Shown here one piece after another: positions 11,100 to 24,606 of a DNA stretch of 64,000 nt. A program made the position numbers and the translations under genes. Numbering within the stretch: the first letter of the stretch is position 1; each line of letters opens with the position of its first letter. The DNA is from Chrysoporthe austroafricana (taxonomy: Eukaryota > Ascomycota > Sordariomycetes > Diaporthales > Cryphonectriaceae): contig JYIP02000003.1 in NCBI GenBank assembly GCA_001051155.2, positions 682,001 through 746,000 of the forward strand. The letters run 5' to 3'. A model generated the notes under the pieces. The model was given only the letters and a program-made list of their open reading frames with translations. It did not search any database and was not told the origin of the DNA.

Positions 11100-13047
11100 A
11101 TGACCAGCCCCAGTGAGAAACCCAAGTACCGCGACAGCGATGTCGAGGCCGTACGTTCCAGCGATGTCTCCACTGGAGAGATCACCGGAAACCTCGACGG
11201 TCTCCAGCGCCGCCTCGCCAACCGACAGATCCAGCTTCTGGCCATTGGCGGGTCCATTGGCACCGCTCTCTTCGTCAGCATCGGGAACGGCCTCTACGAA
11301 GGTGGCCCGGGCAGCCTGTTCCTGGCCTACCTCATCTACAGCTGCATCCTCGGGCTCGTGAACAACTGCATGGCCGAGATGGCCACCCTCCACCCTGTGT
11401 CCGGCGGCTTCATCCGGATGGCGGGAAAGTGGTGCGACGATGCCCTCGGGTTCACCGCCGGCTGGAATTTCTTCCTCTACGAGGCGCTTCTGATCCCCTT
11501 CGAGATCACTGCCCTGAACGAGGTGTTGGGCTTCTGGAGCGGCAACGTTCCTGCGGGAGCCATCTGTGCAGCGTGTATTGTCCTCTATGCGTGAGATCCA
11601 CCCTTTGGTTGAGCGAGATGCGCGGGTGACGAGTTTGCAGACGTGGCCCGGTCCCCTGTTGTTGTTACCTTATCCCCCGTTGCCGGACCCCCTTCAATTT
11701 GGAACCTGAGACTAAACTCTGCTCGTGAACCCTAGTGCTTTGAATGGCCTGGCTGTAAAGGCGTATGGGGAGGCCGAGTTCTGGCTCTCCGGTGGCAAGG
11801 TCATTCTCATCTTCATGCTGTTCTCCTTCACTCTGGTGACCATGTGTGGCGGCAACCCCCAACACGACGCGTACGGCTTCCGTTACTGGAGCAGCCCCGG
11901 CGCTTTCGCGGAATACCACTCGACAGGTAGCCTTGGCCGCTTCGAGGGCTTCCTCGCCGCCCTGTGGTCTGCCTCCTTCACCGTCGTTGGCCCGGAGTAC
12001 ATTGCCATGGCGGCCGCCGAAGCTAAGCGCCCGTCTATATATATCAAGTCCGCGTTCAAGACTGTCTACTGGCGCTTCGGGGTCTTCTTTATCCTGGGCG
12101 CCCTGTGTGTCGGCATTGTGATTCCATACAACGATCCAACCCTCGTTGGGATCGAGAGCGGCAAAGTTAGTGGGAGCGGTACTGCCGCTGCTTCGCCTTA
12201 TGTCATTGCCATGTACGTCGTGCTGAGCTGCCTCTCGCCCGGATGCCGGTGACTTGTGCCCATGAGGGAGGGTGTGATGGATCGTGTTGGTCGAGTTGTC
12301 CCGCCAGCCTCACCTAGCTAATCATGTCCGCGGCACAGGAACAACCTCGGCATCGGCGTGTTGCCGCACATTACCAATGCGCTCATGCTGACCAGCATTT
12401 TTTCTGCCGGCAATACCTATACGTATGCGGCGACGCGGAACCTTTACGGCCTCGCCTTGGAGGGCCGTGCCCCCAAGTTCCTCCGCAAGACCACCAGGAA
12501 CGGTGTGCCGATATACGCCTTCGCCATCGTCATGTGCTTCCCGTTCCTCTCGTTCCTCCAGCTGTCCAGCAGCTCGAACACGGTCCTGACGTGGCTCATC
12601 AACCTTATCACTGCCGGGGGTATCATCGACTACATCATCATGTCCGTTACCTACCTGTTCTTCTATCGAGCCTGCGTCGTGCAGAACGTCGACCGTAGGA
12701 CTTTCCCCTACTACGGGCGATTTCAGCCGTACTGCGCCTGGATCGCGCTGGTTGCCGAGACGCTGGTGGTCATCTTCTACGGCTACTCCAGCTTCACGCC
12801 GTGGGACGTATCAACCTTCTTCACCTACTACACCATGGTTATCCTGGCACCTATCCTGTTCTTCGGATGGAAGCTCATCCACCGGACTAAAGTCGTCGGG
12901 CCGTACGAGGCAGATCTTGTCTGGGAGAGACCCGTTGTGGAGGCCTACGAGGCGAGCTTTGTCGGCCCGCCAATTGGTTTTTGGACGGAGATGGTGCAGC
13001 TGGTCGGCTTTAAGAGGCATGTCAAAGAAGAACAAAGGATGGAATAA
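11100..13047 (+). CDS. Amino acid permease (APC superfamily, fungal AAT type)
   Basis: Plasma-membrane proton symporter for amino acids. Exons 11100..11590, 11736..12212 and 12339..13047, with donors GTGAGA and GTACGT and acceptors CCTAG and CACAG, give 558 residues, normal for the family. The N-terminal 40 residues are hydrophilic. The first membrane segment carries LLAIGGSIGTALFVSIGNGL (from about residue 47), the unwound substrate-binding stretch of the family. Also seen are the EMATLHPVSGGFIRMA loop, the WNFFLYEALLIPFEITALNE helix, and GPEYIAMAAAEAKRP. About twelve membrane segments follow, then a cytosolic tail ending KRHVKEEQRME. Substrate range cannot be read from sequence. It is a stand-alone gene, followed by 1.3 kb of non-coding DNA. 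Confidence 0.92.
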
Positions 13048-14407
13048 GCCGCTTGCTTATCCGACCTAGAAATAAACGTGCGTACGTAGGTACGTATTCT
13101 AGAGTTTTGTATTATAAACAGTGAACACATAGTAGCCAAGTCACCCAGCTTGTCTTCTCGAGGTTGATATCCTGTCAATTCATGGTGTGGTTCCAATGAC
13201 GAGTACCGCCTTTACAAGACCTTGATCGGCAATGCTAACATTCTTAACAGGTTTAGTGTGGCCTAGCTGTCTGGCCCAGATTGGGTAAGCCTTCACGTGG
13301 CCTTCAAAACGACAGATCGCAATTCAGGCGTTTGCCTGCTAGTGTCATATTCCCCCATCAATGGGCCGTGTACGTAGAGTAGACTGTGCGCATGAGCTGT
13401 TAGATGATACCATGACTTCAGTTAGATTTGCCCCTAAATAAATCAATGGCGCAGCTGCAATATTTCGGCCTCGGCAGTGTGCCGGACCCACGGTTCCTGC
13501 GCCACCTAATGTACGGAGCGTTGCTGCTACTGCGACAAACTCTCTGTCTAGTGATTTCCCATGCTAGATCAGGATAAGGACTCATTATCAAGGGAATTTA
13601 GAGAAGCCAGCGTGAAGTACATCTGTGTCGAGCAAGTATGAGCGGAAGGCTAGTCGTAGTCATCTTGACACCGCATCACAAGCTCATGACCAGACACAGG
13701 CCATTTCCTCACCACTCCTTGACGGCTTACCCACTCGTTTGAAGCTGAGAATGCCACCATGCTCGAAGAGTAGACAGGACTGCACAAGAGGAGCAGGAAG
13801 AGGAGCCGTTCCTGCATGGTGGCTGCAGTTTTCATCGAGTCGTTGGGGGCCCGCTAGATAGCAGGCAAAGGCGGTAAGACCTGGTCTTTGAAGATAAAAT
13901 TCTTATCGCCACCAAAATAGAGGTTTACCGTGAATATCAATTGGAAAATGTGCCCAGTCAGTACCTAGGCAGTGTGGTCAATTTGCACTGAGTCCCGAGG
14001 TGCCCCTCTTGCATTCTCAGACTTTGGATGGGGCAGCTTGTATTAAACAAAGGAGGAATGGCTGGGGTCATGGTGATCGAGCAACTGTGAGTGGATACAA
14101 TATTGTTGTTGGACTACTCTATAATCTTTGTAGGGAATTGTAGATATGGTCCCAGAGACCACTTCCCTTATTCTCATTGTCGTCTTTGTAAATCCACATA
14201 CCCCTTGAGTCTAAGAGTACCCACCCTTTCCCCATGGGGCAAGACCCTAGGTGTTCCATTCTTTAGGTGTGGGGCATGCCATTAAGTCCCGCAGTCATTG
14301 TGGAGTGTAGAAAGATGTCAGCACAGCTTTGTCCCTTTTTGCGCCCCCGACCAATGGAGGCGAGAACGACTGGTTGGAGGCGAGAGTGAGCATCAACACA
14401 GCATCAG
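13048..14407. other. Intergenic, nothing recognised
   Basis: Between the permease and glycerol kinase. Small open frames occur on both strands but none has domain-like content or splice partners. Confidence 0.4.
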
Positions 14408-16249
14408 ATGCATTCCCGCGCGAGTATAGTTGTCAGGGTTGTGAATTCGAAGCCTACCTGCTTCTCTTCTTCGCCGATCAAGTGGTATTTCGGAATTCGA
14501 GGGGCTTGTCGCGCCTCCACCTGTGGACAATTTCCGAAGAGAAATGCAGCTACATACGCAGCCACCACGAATGGCACTGGGCCTTCGCCATTCGTGGGAG
14601 CGATCGACCAGGGCACCACAAGCTCCAGATTCCTCATTTTCAATAGGCATGGGGAGGTTGTGGCGACCCACCGGCTCGAGCTTGCCCAGATGTATCCTCA
14701 GCCCGGGTAAGTCTGTCGAAGCACAGAGCATCTCTATGTAGGAGGCACTGATCAAGGCCAGATGGCATGAGCATGACCCTCAGGAGATAGTCACGTCGGT
14801 AGAGCAGTGTATCGATGGCGCCATGGAAGCCTTCGAGGAACAAGGACACCCTGTCTCGGGTATCCAGGCCGTGGGAATTACGAACCAGCGAGAGACTATT
14901 GTCGTCTGGGACAAGGAGACGGGCGAGCCCCTCCACAATGCCATCGTCTGGACAGATACGCGGTCCACTGAGCTCGTGCGAAGATTGAAACAATGCCTCG
15001 GATCATCAGCATCAGAGCTGGTGGCTCTCTGCGGACTCCCTCTTTCGACATACCCATCAGTTGCGAAACTACTCTGGCTACTTGAGAACGTACCCCACGT
15101 GAAGAATGCCTATGACTCTGGAAGACTAGCCTTCGGGACTGTTGACACATGGCTGGTATTCAAGCTTAACGGCGGCAAGGCCAAGGACGTCTTTGTGACT
15201 GACTCCACCAACGCCTCTCGCACCATGTTGATGAATCTACAGACACTTGAATACGACCAAAAGCTCCTGGACATTTTCCGGCTGGACCGAACCAAGATTC
15301 ACCTTCCTAAAATCGTGCACTCGTCCGATGCGTCCGCATACGGAACCTTATTGACGACATCTCTCAAGGGAATACCAATCACCGGGTGCCTGGGAGACCA
15401 ATCCGCAGCTCTCGTCGGGCAAAAGGGGTTCCAACCTGGGCTGGCAAAGAACACATACGGGACTGGCTGCTTTCTCCTCTATAATATCGGGACCACCCCC
15501 GCCGTCTCCAAGCATGGACTTCTCACCACGATTGCCTTTGATTTTGGGACTGACAAGCGTATGTATGCGCTGGAAGGCAGCATTGCCGTGGCAGGGTCGA
15601 GCGTGAAATTTCTTGTGGATAACCTCGAATTCGCCGAATCAAGCGAACAGATTTCGAGCTTGGCAGAGTCTGTGCCGGATAACGGGGGTTGCACGTTCGT
15701 GACTGCATTTAGCGGGCTGTATGCGCCGTACTGGTATGACGATGCTCGAGGAACGATCTTTGGCATCACGAGCTACACGCAAATGGGCCATATCGCCCGG
15801 GCGACTCTGGAGGCCACCTGCTTCCAGACGAAGGCCATCCTCGACGCCATGGAGAAGGACAGCGGACATGCCTTGACAGAGCTGGCTGTAGATGGCGGCA
15901 TGTGCGACTCTGACTTCACAATGCAGGTAAGGCATCGCTGTGGCCTTCATGCCAATGTTGTTGACGTAAAAAGTCCCTTTATTTCACAGGTGCTGTGCTT
16001 ACTTGAAATCAGACGCAAGCCGACATCATTGGCATGCCGGTCCATCGTCCGGCTATGCGCGAAACCACGGCGCTGGGTGCCGCAATTGCTGCGGGCCTAG
16101 CTGTTGGGATTTGGAAAAGCCTTGAAGACCTCAAAGGAATTAATATTCACGGGAGTACCATTTTCAAGCCACGAATGGCGAAGGATGATGCCAAGGCACG
16201 TTTTGCCAAGTGGGAGAAGGCTATAGAAATGAGCAAAGGCTGGCTGTAA
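14408..16249 (+). CDS. GUT1: Glycerol kinase (FGGY family)
   Basis: Phosphorylates glycerol to glycerol-3-phosphate with ATP for entry into lipid synthesis or glycolysis. Exons: first exon ending 14706, 14762..15926, 16013..16249. Introns start GTAAGT and GTAAGG and end CCAG and TCAG. The first junction yields [13 protein letters not shown]; the second joins CDSDFTMQ to [13 protein letters not shown]. Family signatures are [17 protein letters not shown] (phosphate-binding loop), [63 protein letters not shown] and [15 protein letters not shown]. The start is uncertain: 14408 is the farthest upstream in-frame ATG, but it adds about 61 residues before FVGAID, more than usual. An unrecognised 5' intron is possible. 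The core from FVGAID on is 505 residues, as expected for the family. Confidence 0.92.
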
Positions 16250-16605
16250 AACCAATATTATAACGCTGATAGAGTATCTGCATTGTCAGGGGTACGGATG
16301 AGACCAAAGGGTTGGATTACATATAGTCTATTATGCCATAAATGGCCTTCATTATTCCGGTGGCTGCGTGTATGTCCTTAGAAGATGGGTAATCGCTAGA
16401 AAGAAAGCATTGCGGCCGCTAGTGGCCATACCGGTCAATCCGAGCGTAACTATCATGCTGCCATGAATTGTGGAGGAGCAAATTATATGATCATTTTGGA
16501 GGTCGTTGCTGATTCCGGTATTATAATCAGCCGTACTACACGATGACTGCTAGTTTTCGCCGTATCCGCACCCGGTTCATTGATATCCTTCAATGTCAGG
16601 TCAAT

Positions 16606-18273
16606 TCATGCTCGAATTCCCTTGGGATATGAACTCAGCTCCCGGTCATCAACATCTTCGACCCTCACCTCGAACCATGCTTTCTCGTCCAGATTTTTCC
16701 GAATTCCATTCCAATCACCAAGACTGTAGGGAAGAGCATGACCAGCCTTCCAGTGACTGGAGAGGGGCGGTATGTCCTTAGGGATCCGATCTGGCTCAGG
16801 CCATACCCTTGCCTGGTCGAGCAGTTCTTGGGTCTCGGAGGCTGTCTCACCAGCCTCGAGCCTCGACTTCAGACTTTCAAAGTCCGGCAGCTTCGTCAAA
16901 CCCCGCCCAACTGCTGTAGCCTCTGATCTCACAAGACCGTAGCCCCAGTGGCCTGAGCGGTTCTGAGGGGAGTCATAGAACTCATATGCTATGCCACCCG
17001 AAAAAACCCTTGTCATCGCAGGCGAGTAGATTGCTGAAGTCTCCTGGAAAATGCGCTTCCCACACGCGCCGAGATTGCAGCCGTACTGTGAGAAGAATAT
17101 CGGGATGTTTGTGTTTGCGAACGTCTTGAGCTGTGCCTCCTTAGCACCTGCACGCATGCTCATTTCTTATTCGCAGGAGAAGCACTCACCTCAGCATCGT
17201 AGCCAGCCAATTGCATCGTGGACTCCCCGCACCAATTGAAGTTCGCATACTACTCAACAGTCAGGAATTGGCGGCGAAAGGTTTGAAGCAATGATGGCAA
17301 CTGAGAGGGCACCTACACAGAAGAAATCCACTGTCTCCTCCTTTTCACCCGCTGTAAAATAGTCGAAGGTTGTTTTGAGTATCAATCGGCTATTTGAGGC
17401 ACTGTATCCCACTAAGTTTATGGGTTTAGCATGATATACATCCGGAAAGTTCAAGAGTGGCAGCAGAATGAGCTAGGAGAAAGGAGCTTCTACCAAAGAC
17501 ATCCTCAAGACAGGGGTTGTGAGACACAGGGCTTCGAGAGATTACTCACCCGGTAGCTGACGCTGGCCAAGAGATTTTGCGGCGGTGGACATATATCTCT
17601 TGATGTCGCGTATCACGGTCTTGATCATTGGAGCGGCTGCAGTGGAATAGATCGTACTCAAGGCTCCATTGGCGACGATGAGTCCGAGTGTGTTTGGGTA
17701 TTGTGACATGCAATCGACTGTTGCAAAGCAGTCCTCGAGCAATTGCTGGTTGTAAGGGCGAAATGTTGTGGTAGTTCCGGCACGGTCTGTTGTGCTTGCC
17801 GCGGTGGGCAGGCCCTGTTGCTCTGGTTAACACAGCGGCGGCTGGAACATAGAACCGCACCAAAAACTCACGACGAGGACATAGATGCCGGCTTCTGCGA
17901 GAAGCCTCATGGCCTTGTCGTGGTTTTGAGCACCATCGATGAAATCTGAATTTCACATCAGCGAACGGGTCTTTCACTGGCCAGGAGGAGTGCTGTGATG
18001 ACACGCACCGACGGAGAGGACATTGAGCCCCAGCTCTTTGAACAGTGAGATGTCCCGCTCGAGGTCTTCCAGTCGGTCGTCAACGAGCGGGTCGCGAGTA
18101 TCCTGGTTGTGGAGGCGGTATACGACTCCCTTGACGAGGAACTAGCGCAAGTAACATTCATCAGTATGAGCCACTGTGTTGGGTCAGGTCGACCTTGTGT
18201 TTACCCTCGCCTCATCCTTCCAGAAGAATCTGCCCCTGGCGGAGATCAAAGGAGTGCTCATGGTCTCAGTCAT
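16606..18273 (-). CDS. GH72-like glucanosyltransferase homologue lacking both catalytic glutamates
   Basis: Seven exons, joined by me to 409 residues: 18273..18205, 18141..18009, 17945..17872, 17814..17550, 17411..17317, 17249..17190 and about 17139..16606 (last acceptor uncertain). Splice sites are GT-AG and the frame is kept throughout. The chain follows the GH72 (Gas/Gel) domain in order: FLVKGVVYRLHNQDTRDPLV, LFKELGLNVLSVDFIDGAQN, GIYVLVGLPTAASTTDR, LLEDCFATVDCMSQYPNTLG, YANFNWCGEST, and PIFFSQYGCNLGACG. In active enzymes the acid/base is the E of GNEV and the nucleophile the E of FFSEYGCN. Here the first region reads LIVANGALST, with G142 at the acid/base site, and the second has Q250. 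No signal peptide, Cys-rich module or GPI signal is visible. Probably a non-catalytic, possibly cytosolic, glucan-binding or scaffold protein. An alternative start is 18261. Confidence 0.8.
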
Positions 18274-21200
18274 TTCGCCTATACTCGAAAGTGGTTCTCA
18301 TGGGATAGAAGGGTGGATGTTAGAGTGAGCATAGGTAGAATGAGACTAAAGGCGGGCGAATAGATGGCTCAATTTATACGTCGTTGTGCTCGTGGTTCTC
18401 TCCTAGCTTGATGCCCACCGTTGCAACGACAGCGTATCATGTGCACACGTTGGTCAAAGCACGTCGAATTTCGCAAGACCGCGATCAAGTGCGTGACGGT
18501 GGCACTTTACGTAAAAGTACGCATGCTGCATTGTTTGCTACCGAATTTCCAAGTCAGCATCCTGTACCTGTCTGGTCTCAAGGCCTTTGTACGATGCTCC
18601 ACGTACCTCTCGGCTACCTTGAGGGCCTGGCGGCTCGAATCGCATTACGTACTAGGCGGTTTGAGGGCATTTCTCTGGGGTAATTTTGGGGTAATTCTGG
18701 GGTAATGGCATGCCGGCCGCAAACCCACTTAAACGCTGTCCCACCTCCCCGGACTTCTGCTTGCGGCGGCACGGGTCGCTGCGGAGTACTCTCATCGTAT
18801 TATCGCGCTCGCCGACAGAATATGCTCGCACGGGCACTCTTGTGACGAGAGCCCCCTGGTTCACCGCAAAGTTTAGCCATAGCGGTCTGCAAGTTGGGCC
18901 CAGGAGACCATCTCAACTTGGACAGCCCAATAATTAGATAGTTCACAATCACCTCGTGTGTGCTGGCGTAGGCAATAACATTCCACACGTAGCAGTATGG
19001 TACACAGTTCTTTCCACTCATCAATTACTGCCTGGTTGCTAATTCGAGTCTCTAGAGGTAGAATGGCGCGGTGTTAATGCAACAGCTTCGATGTCCGAGG
19101 ATCTGAGGGGCAATACGCCAATGAGCTCTGATTGGTAGTAGTTGTTCTGGACCATTACAGCACCCAGATACACAGACCGGTGTCAAACCAACGAGAGGTT
19201 CCCATTGCTATATTTGCTGAGACAATACATTGGATGTGTACTAAAGTAGCTAGAAAAATGTTACTGTTGTCTAGGTTATCTCGAGCTAGAATATCTACTT
19301 CACTTATGCTAACGTGCGTCCAGGTCGCGGAGAGCCTGGCCATCCAGGCCGACGGAGCATTTTCTCTGACAAAACTGCAGCAACTGAGGTTCCCCCAAGA
19401 CTAGCAATTGTGTCTTATTGATATGCTTATAAATGTTTTGAGATTTGCGGTTTGACGTTGTGATACTCAGTATGGATAAAACAGCATACTGCAATTCAAG
19501 GTATCCCAGATGGCGTACCAAGAGCCATTTTATATCCTTGAACTGACTCTTACCAACGAGAAAGCCATATTAGAACTGAGCCTGGTATTGAATTATAAAT
19601 TTAGGATTATATGAATACAACCAGGATATAGAGACCCCGAAATGCGGCTCCGGAGAGAATGTCTGCTAGACCCAGGATTATCATTTGCTTGCACCATAAT
19701 ATCAGTCATCGGAGGTATCGAGGTGGACAATGAATGTTGGTCTATGTATTCATATAATATTCCCATCGAAGTCATTGACGAGATCCTTGCTTCTATTCAA
19801 TGTCTCAACAAGTACAGCACTAGAATGCCAAGTACAGAGACACATCGACGAACAACACCAAGACAGCTTAATAATTAATATTTACAAATGAACTCTTGAA
19901 AGTAGCAGTCTCAAGTATGCATCTGGCTAGGCTCTGCCACTTATATTCGAGCATAGTCTGAGAATTTTGATGCCAGGCATCCAAATGAATGTTGCAGGGG
20001 GGGGGGCAATATTTTGTGACCGTCATCATATCTCTTGTGCATTTGCTACTAGAGCTGATTTCCTAAATTGTATCCAGGAACAAGACGGGAGAATTATTTT
20101 ACATAGTCCCAAATAAAGGAATAGCTGCTTATAAACTCAGTCATCATCAGGTCAACGACTCTTATTGAAGTGAACATCAGATGAGCACGTGCGGGGCTGC
20201 AAGCTATGCCGACTTTTGTGTGACTGTTATCACCTGTATCAATGGTAATTTGTTTCAGATGAAACGTTGATATACTGACTTCCATTAGAAGCCGCGAAAT
20301 TCCGTACAAGATGGGCATTCTGAACATCTGAATCCCCTCCATTTCTGCAAAAATATTGGTTTTCCTGAAAATAGGACTATCCTTTTATTTACTATGTGAA
20401 TGAATGTACTACTACTTAGATAGCCTTAAGAGGTTGGAGGCTCATATGATAGGCTCAAGTGATATTATTACCTAGTAAAAGAACTGTTTGCTCAAGACAA
20501 GATGATACTTACCATGATACTTTATTCACCTGAGGGGGCAAGAAAGCTTTGAGCCTGGTCTCTTGAAGGATTTTTACAACGGGCGAGTTCCATGACTAAC
20601 AGGCCTATTATCGAGATTGCCGTAATACCAGCAGCAACTGCTTGAGCAATACTAGGCAGCGGTTTCCACTACTATCCCAAAAGTCTGAGAACGATTTCTA
20701 GGATATTAGAACAGACATCTCTAAGCATTGAAAGGCGCTTTCTATTACACACCCGTTTTCTTGGCAAGATAAATCCTAAGTTTAGGTGACCATTGGTTAG
20801 GTGTTGGGATGCCCAGGTGAAAGCGTCGGATCAACCAGTTACCTATCCCACATGAAAATGGAAGGGATGATTTACATCCATACCGTTTTATCTAGTCTTA
20901 GTGATTCGAAAGAAGAAAAAAAACGAACGGTCTCTAATGTGTTTCAGGGCACGACGGTGTCAATTGAAGAAAGTGATCATGCTTCGTATAAAACGAGCAG
21001 TGGCGCCGTTGTGCCTTTCACTTTATGTCAGCTTTGGAGCCTTCAACATGAGCCAAGCAATTACGTCCTGCGCTCCGAACTACTGTTTGCCCAGTGACTG
21101 CCTAGATTTTCGTTATTTGTTTGACTTGTAATCAGCTGGATCTCGGTGCGATCATGGCTCAGTGGATCTTGTCCCTTGTCTCTCTGGGCCCCCTCACGAA

Positions 21201-22954
21201 GGCGGGGCTTCTATGGACAGATATGGCGAACAGAAACTATAAATAACACATTTCGCCGACTTAGCCGAGCGAGTAACCCTATCGGCCGTCTCATTTAACG
21301 TAAGTACCTTAATCTAGAGGACCGGGTCACGAGGATGCCCGATGCCCGGACCGGCTTCAAAGCAGGGAGAGTCAGCTTCGGCACTAAAGGCGTCGACATA
21401 GGCTACTTTATCGGCCCTTTCATACCTGCCTCTTCGTACCGGCCCCTTTCTATTGCATTTTTGGGTATCCAACTGCTCCTCAGCGGACTCAATTGCCTGG
21501 CACAATCCTCTCAGCGACACTGTGCGGTCAAAGGATCTGGGCAAGGTTCCGAAGCAGAATCTATCCCACAATCAACCAAAAGGAACACTGATCAGCTGAT
21601 GATAGGCGAGTAAAAGCTCAGGGACTCCAGGGATCTCAACCGAGATCAACCGACCCAGAACCACCCGGCACTCGAAAAATTCCAGGCAGAACGCTTTCTT
21701 ATCGCCGAAAAAGACGAAAAGAATGCCCAATGCCCGCGGGAATACTAGTTATTTTCATTTTGTGGTTTAGGGGCATATGGATACCATATGGAAGGGGCCA
21801 TTAGCTTTGTCCGGGCAGATATTTTGCCAAAAACGAATTGTTGACTACCGTTGTCCTACTCTTCTCGAGATTTGAAATGCAGGTTTTGGGGGATAATCAA
21901 GTAAATCCCCGACCTGATATGAGATGGTTCCCAATTGGAAGTTTACCCCCTACCACGAAAGTACTATTCAAAATGAGAAAGAGGTTATTGCAGGCGTCGG
22001 GTATAAATCGATAAGGTAGATTTGCGAAAGATCCTAGGCTAGCATCCAAACTATATCATACAAAATTTACGGCATATGCACTTGCTTCAGCAAGTATATA
22101 TCTACTTGCATAATAACCAAGTCTATAAATACCTGGAATATGTACGTATGAAATATAAGGAATTCCCCGGAACTCTATGGCATGGTTGTGCATGCGGTCC
22201 TAGAGTGACTATAGGTATTATATCAGCTCTTCTAGCTGGCCTATGGGCAATAGATACTCGTAGCATTTGAGGGCGGTGCTGGCAGTAGGGCGCGGCATAT
22301 TAGTCCATACTGAATAGGAAAAAGTAAGTTCTAATGGCCTGCTGAGAACTTATATCTGTAGCTCGTTATATGGGATGCAGCAGGGAATTCGACGCTCTTA
22401 CAATATACAGTTAGGGGGCGATATTACGATCTTTATGGCCGTTAGTGATATCTTATAGATAGATTGCATACTATCGGGCCTTCTTTGTTCGAGTTTGCAT
22501 AGCGCTAACGGCAGCATTTCTTTTGGCTAGACGAATACTGTAGCCATGTTGCATTGCTACAATCTCAAGACAGCCTACTGCCATTACTACCCAGAATGGA
22601 GCATTATATACGATCTGTACTTAGTTGAGAATGGAACTTACCCGCATACCCCTGCTGAATTGATCTCAAAATAGGGTAGGGGAAAGGCCCCCAAAACTAT
22701 GTATGTATATGGGTATAATTTACTATGTTGAGACTCTGCATTTAGATTCATCAAGTAGCGCAACCTTTTCCGCGGAAAACAAGAAGCTTACTGTTGCTTT
22801 CTTATTTCTTATGTTTTGAGCTTTTGTGCTATAAGTTCGGCGCTTCCTTTCGTCTCTTATCAATAATAATACTCTCTATTACTCAAAGATTCGCTCAGTT
22901 TCTTCCATCTCGGATATTATATCGTCAAGCATAAACTATTCCAAGATACCGGCC
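18274..22954. other. AT-rich gene-poor block
   Basis: No intact gene recognised. A direct repeat of a TGGGGTAATT unit occurs three times at about 18675-18708. From about 19 kb on, the sequence is visibly AT-rich with many short frames broken by stops, as expected of repeat-induced-mutation (RIP) altered or otherwise non-coding DNA. I could not identify a transposon family. Confidence 0.45.
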
Positions 22955-24409
22955 ATGGCATTACTGGCTGGTATAACGCCCAATTTCATTAACCCCGAGA
23001 TATTAGCGCCTCTGGCGAAAGATATCATTTATATTACGTCCATACTGATATTCCACGTCTTCTTCGTACGAGCCTATATACGGTTAAGAGTAACAGATTC
23101 TTGGGGCTTAGACGATTGTGAGTGGAAGACCCTTAGCTTCTTTCCGGTTTTGGCCCAAATTTAGCTAACCTGGTATAAGGTTCTCTGCGTAATTGCGGTA
23201 GTAAGTTTTTTAAGATAATATAGGCATGTCGTTAAAAATGGTGATTTGTTCTGATGATACCGCAAGGCCAGCGCCGTGGCATATTCCGGCTGTTCACTTT
23301 TAAATATGGGCAACCCTGAAAGTCCTTATCAGTAGAACGTCCCGGCCAACGCAATTATGAAGCAAAGTTTCTACAAAGTGAGTCCCGCCCTCCAAATCTC
23401 TTCTTGTTCATGTTATATAACGGCAGCTGCCTTTGATATCAAGACTTTGTATCTTGTATGTATACTTTATTGACTGTGAATCTCGTATATATGATCCTTG
23501 CAACCACTGTTATATATTCCGTAGTTGCTGCCTTCGTGAAAGCCACGTTGCTCGTCTTCTATCTCCGGATCTTTTCCCCGCTTCGAACAACCGTAGCGAT
23601 AATCTGGACAGGCATTGGAGTTATTATTCTATTTTATATGTTAAGCATAATTCTATACATTCACTTCACCTTCCCGCTTGGCTCGCAGACCAAGGAGCAG
23701 CAATTACTTAACTTCTCGGCTGTTCAAAGTATCTTTAGCGTCATTACCGATTTCTATATCTTCTTTATGCCCATAAGATCCGCCCTAGGATTTCATTTGC
23801 CCGTTAAACGCAAGATAGAAATCTGCGCAGTTTTCGCTATAGGGCTTTTATTCGTATTTTCCCCAAAATATAATTTTGAGTGAGGAATACTAATTCGGAT
23901 TGTAGAGCCTATGCCTGCTCAATTACCAGCACAGTCTACCGGTTTAGACAGCATACTTCGGCGGACTTTACCTGGGACTCTATGCCCCAAATTATTTGCT
24001 CGTAAGTTCCAGAATAGTCCTCTCGATATGAAATACTTTCTCAATGTAACAAGGGAGAGTACTGATAAGTCTTGATAGGGTGGCGGAAGTAAATGTCGGC
24101 ATAATATGTTCCTGTCTCTCGATCGTCTTCATTGTTTTCAAATGCAAGAAATTGAGCACCTGGGTATCACTTAGGAGGTGTCTTAGCACCTATTGGATAC
24201 GCGAATTGAGCAGGAAAAGCAACAGAAAGCAGAGCAGCGCCCTCGCGTCGAACACTGTGGTATGTGAAGAGGCACAGTTACCCAACAAGGTCTCCATAGC
24301 CAGCACTTCGACAAAGCATAAAGACAGAACTATATTCTCATTCTCATCAGTTCACATAGCCATCCAGACCTTCCACGCATGCAGCGTTGCAGCATCTTTT
24401 TCCAAATGA
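22955..24409 (+). pseudogene. Rhodopsin-like integral membrane protein gene, probably decayed
   Basis: Three blocks follow the order of the fungal rhodopsin/PTH11-like seven-helix family. Block 1 at 22955..23117 reads MALLAGITPNFINPEILAPL and ends before a GTGAGT donor. Block 2 at about 23456..23880 contains YMILATTVIYSVVAAFVKATL, LLVFYLRIFSPL, and SVITDFYIFFMPI with KRKIEICAVFAIGLL, the family's conserved fifth-to-sixth helix region. Block 3 at 23930..24409 has TSADFTWDSMPQIIC, a GTAAGT donor, then VAEVNVGIICSCLSIVF. These match the family C-terminal part. Linking the blocks needs introns or frame changes that I could not place cleanly between 23120 and 23450 and near 23880. DNA here is AT-rich. 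It is either a multi-intron gene or a decayed copy. Confidence 0.5.
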
Positions 24410-24606
24410 ATGCTTATAGTAACGCATTGATTCTCAAGCAACATTAACTAATTAATAACCAAGTACAATTCGCAAGACTATCGCGACTGACAGCAGTAGC
24501 GCCCGCGCTGCGCCGCACCAAGCTATGTGCAGGACGGCGCTAGCCGCTCAGCTATTCCAGATACCCTCCACTCGCCTCCTCAAGGCCTGAACAGGAGCAG
24601 CACTAT

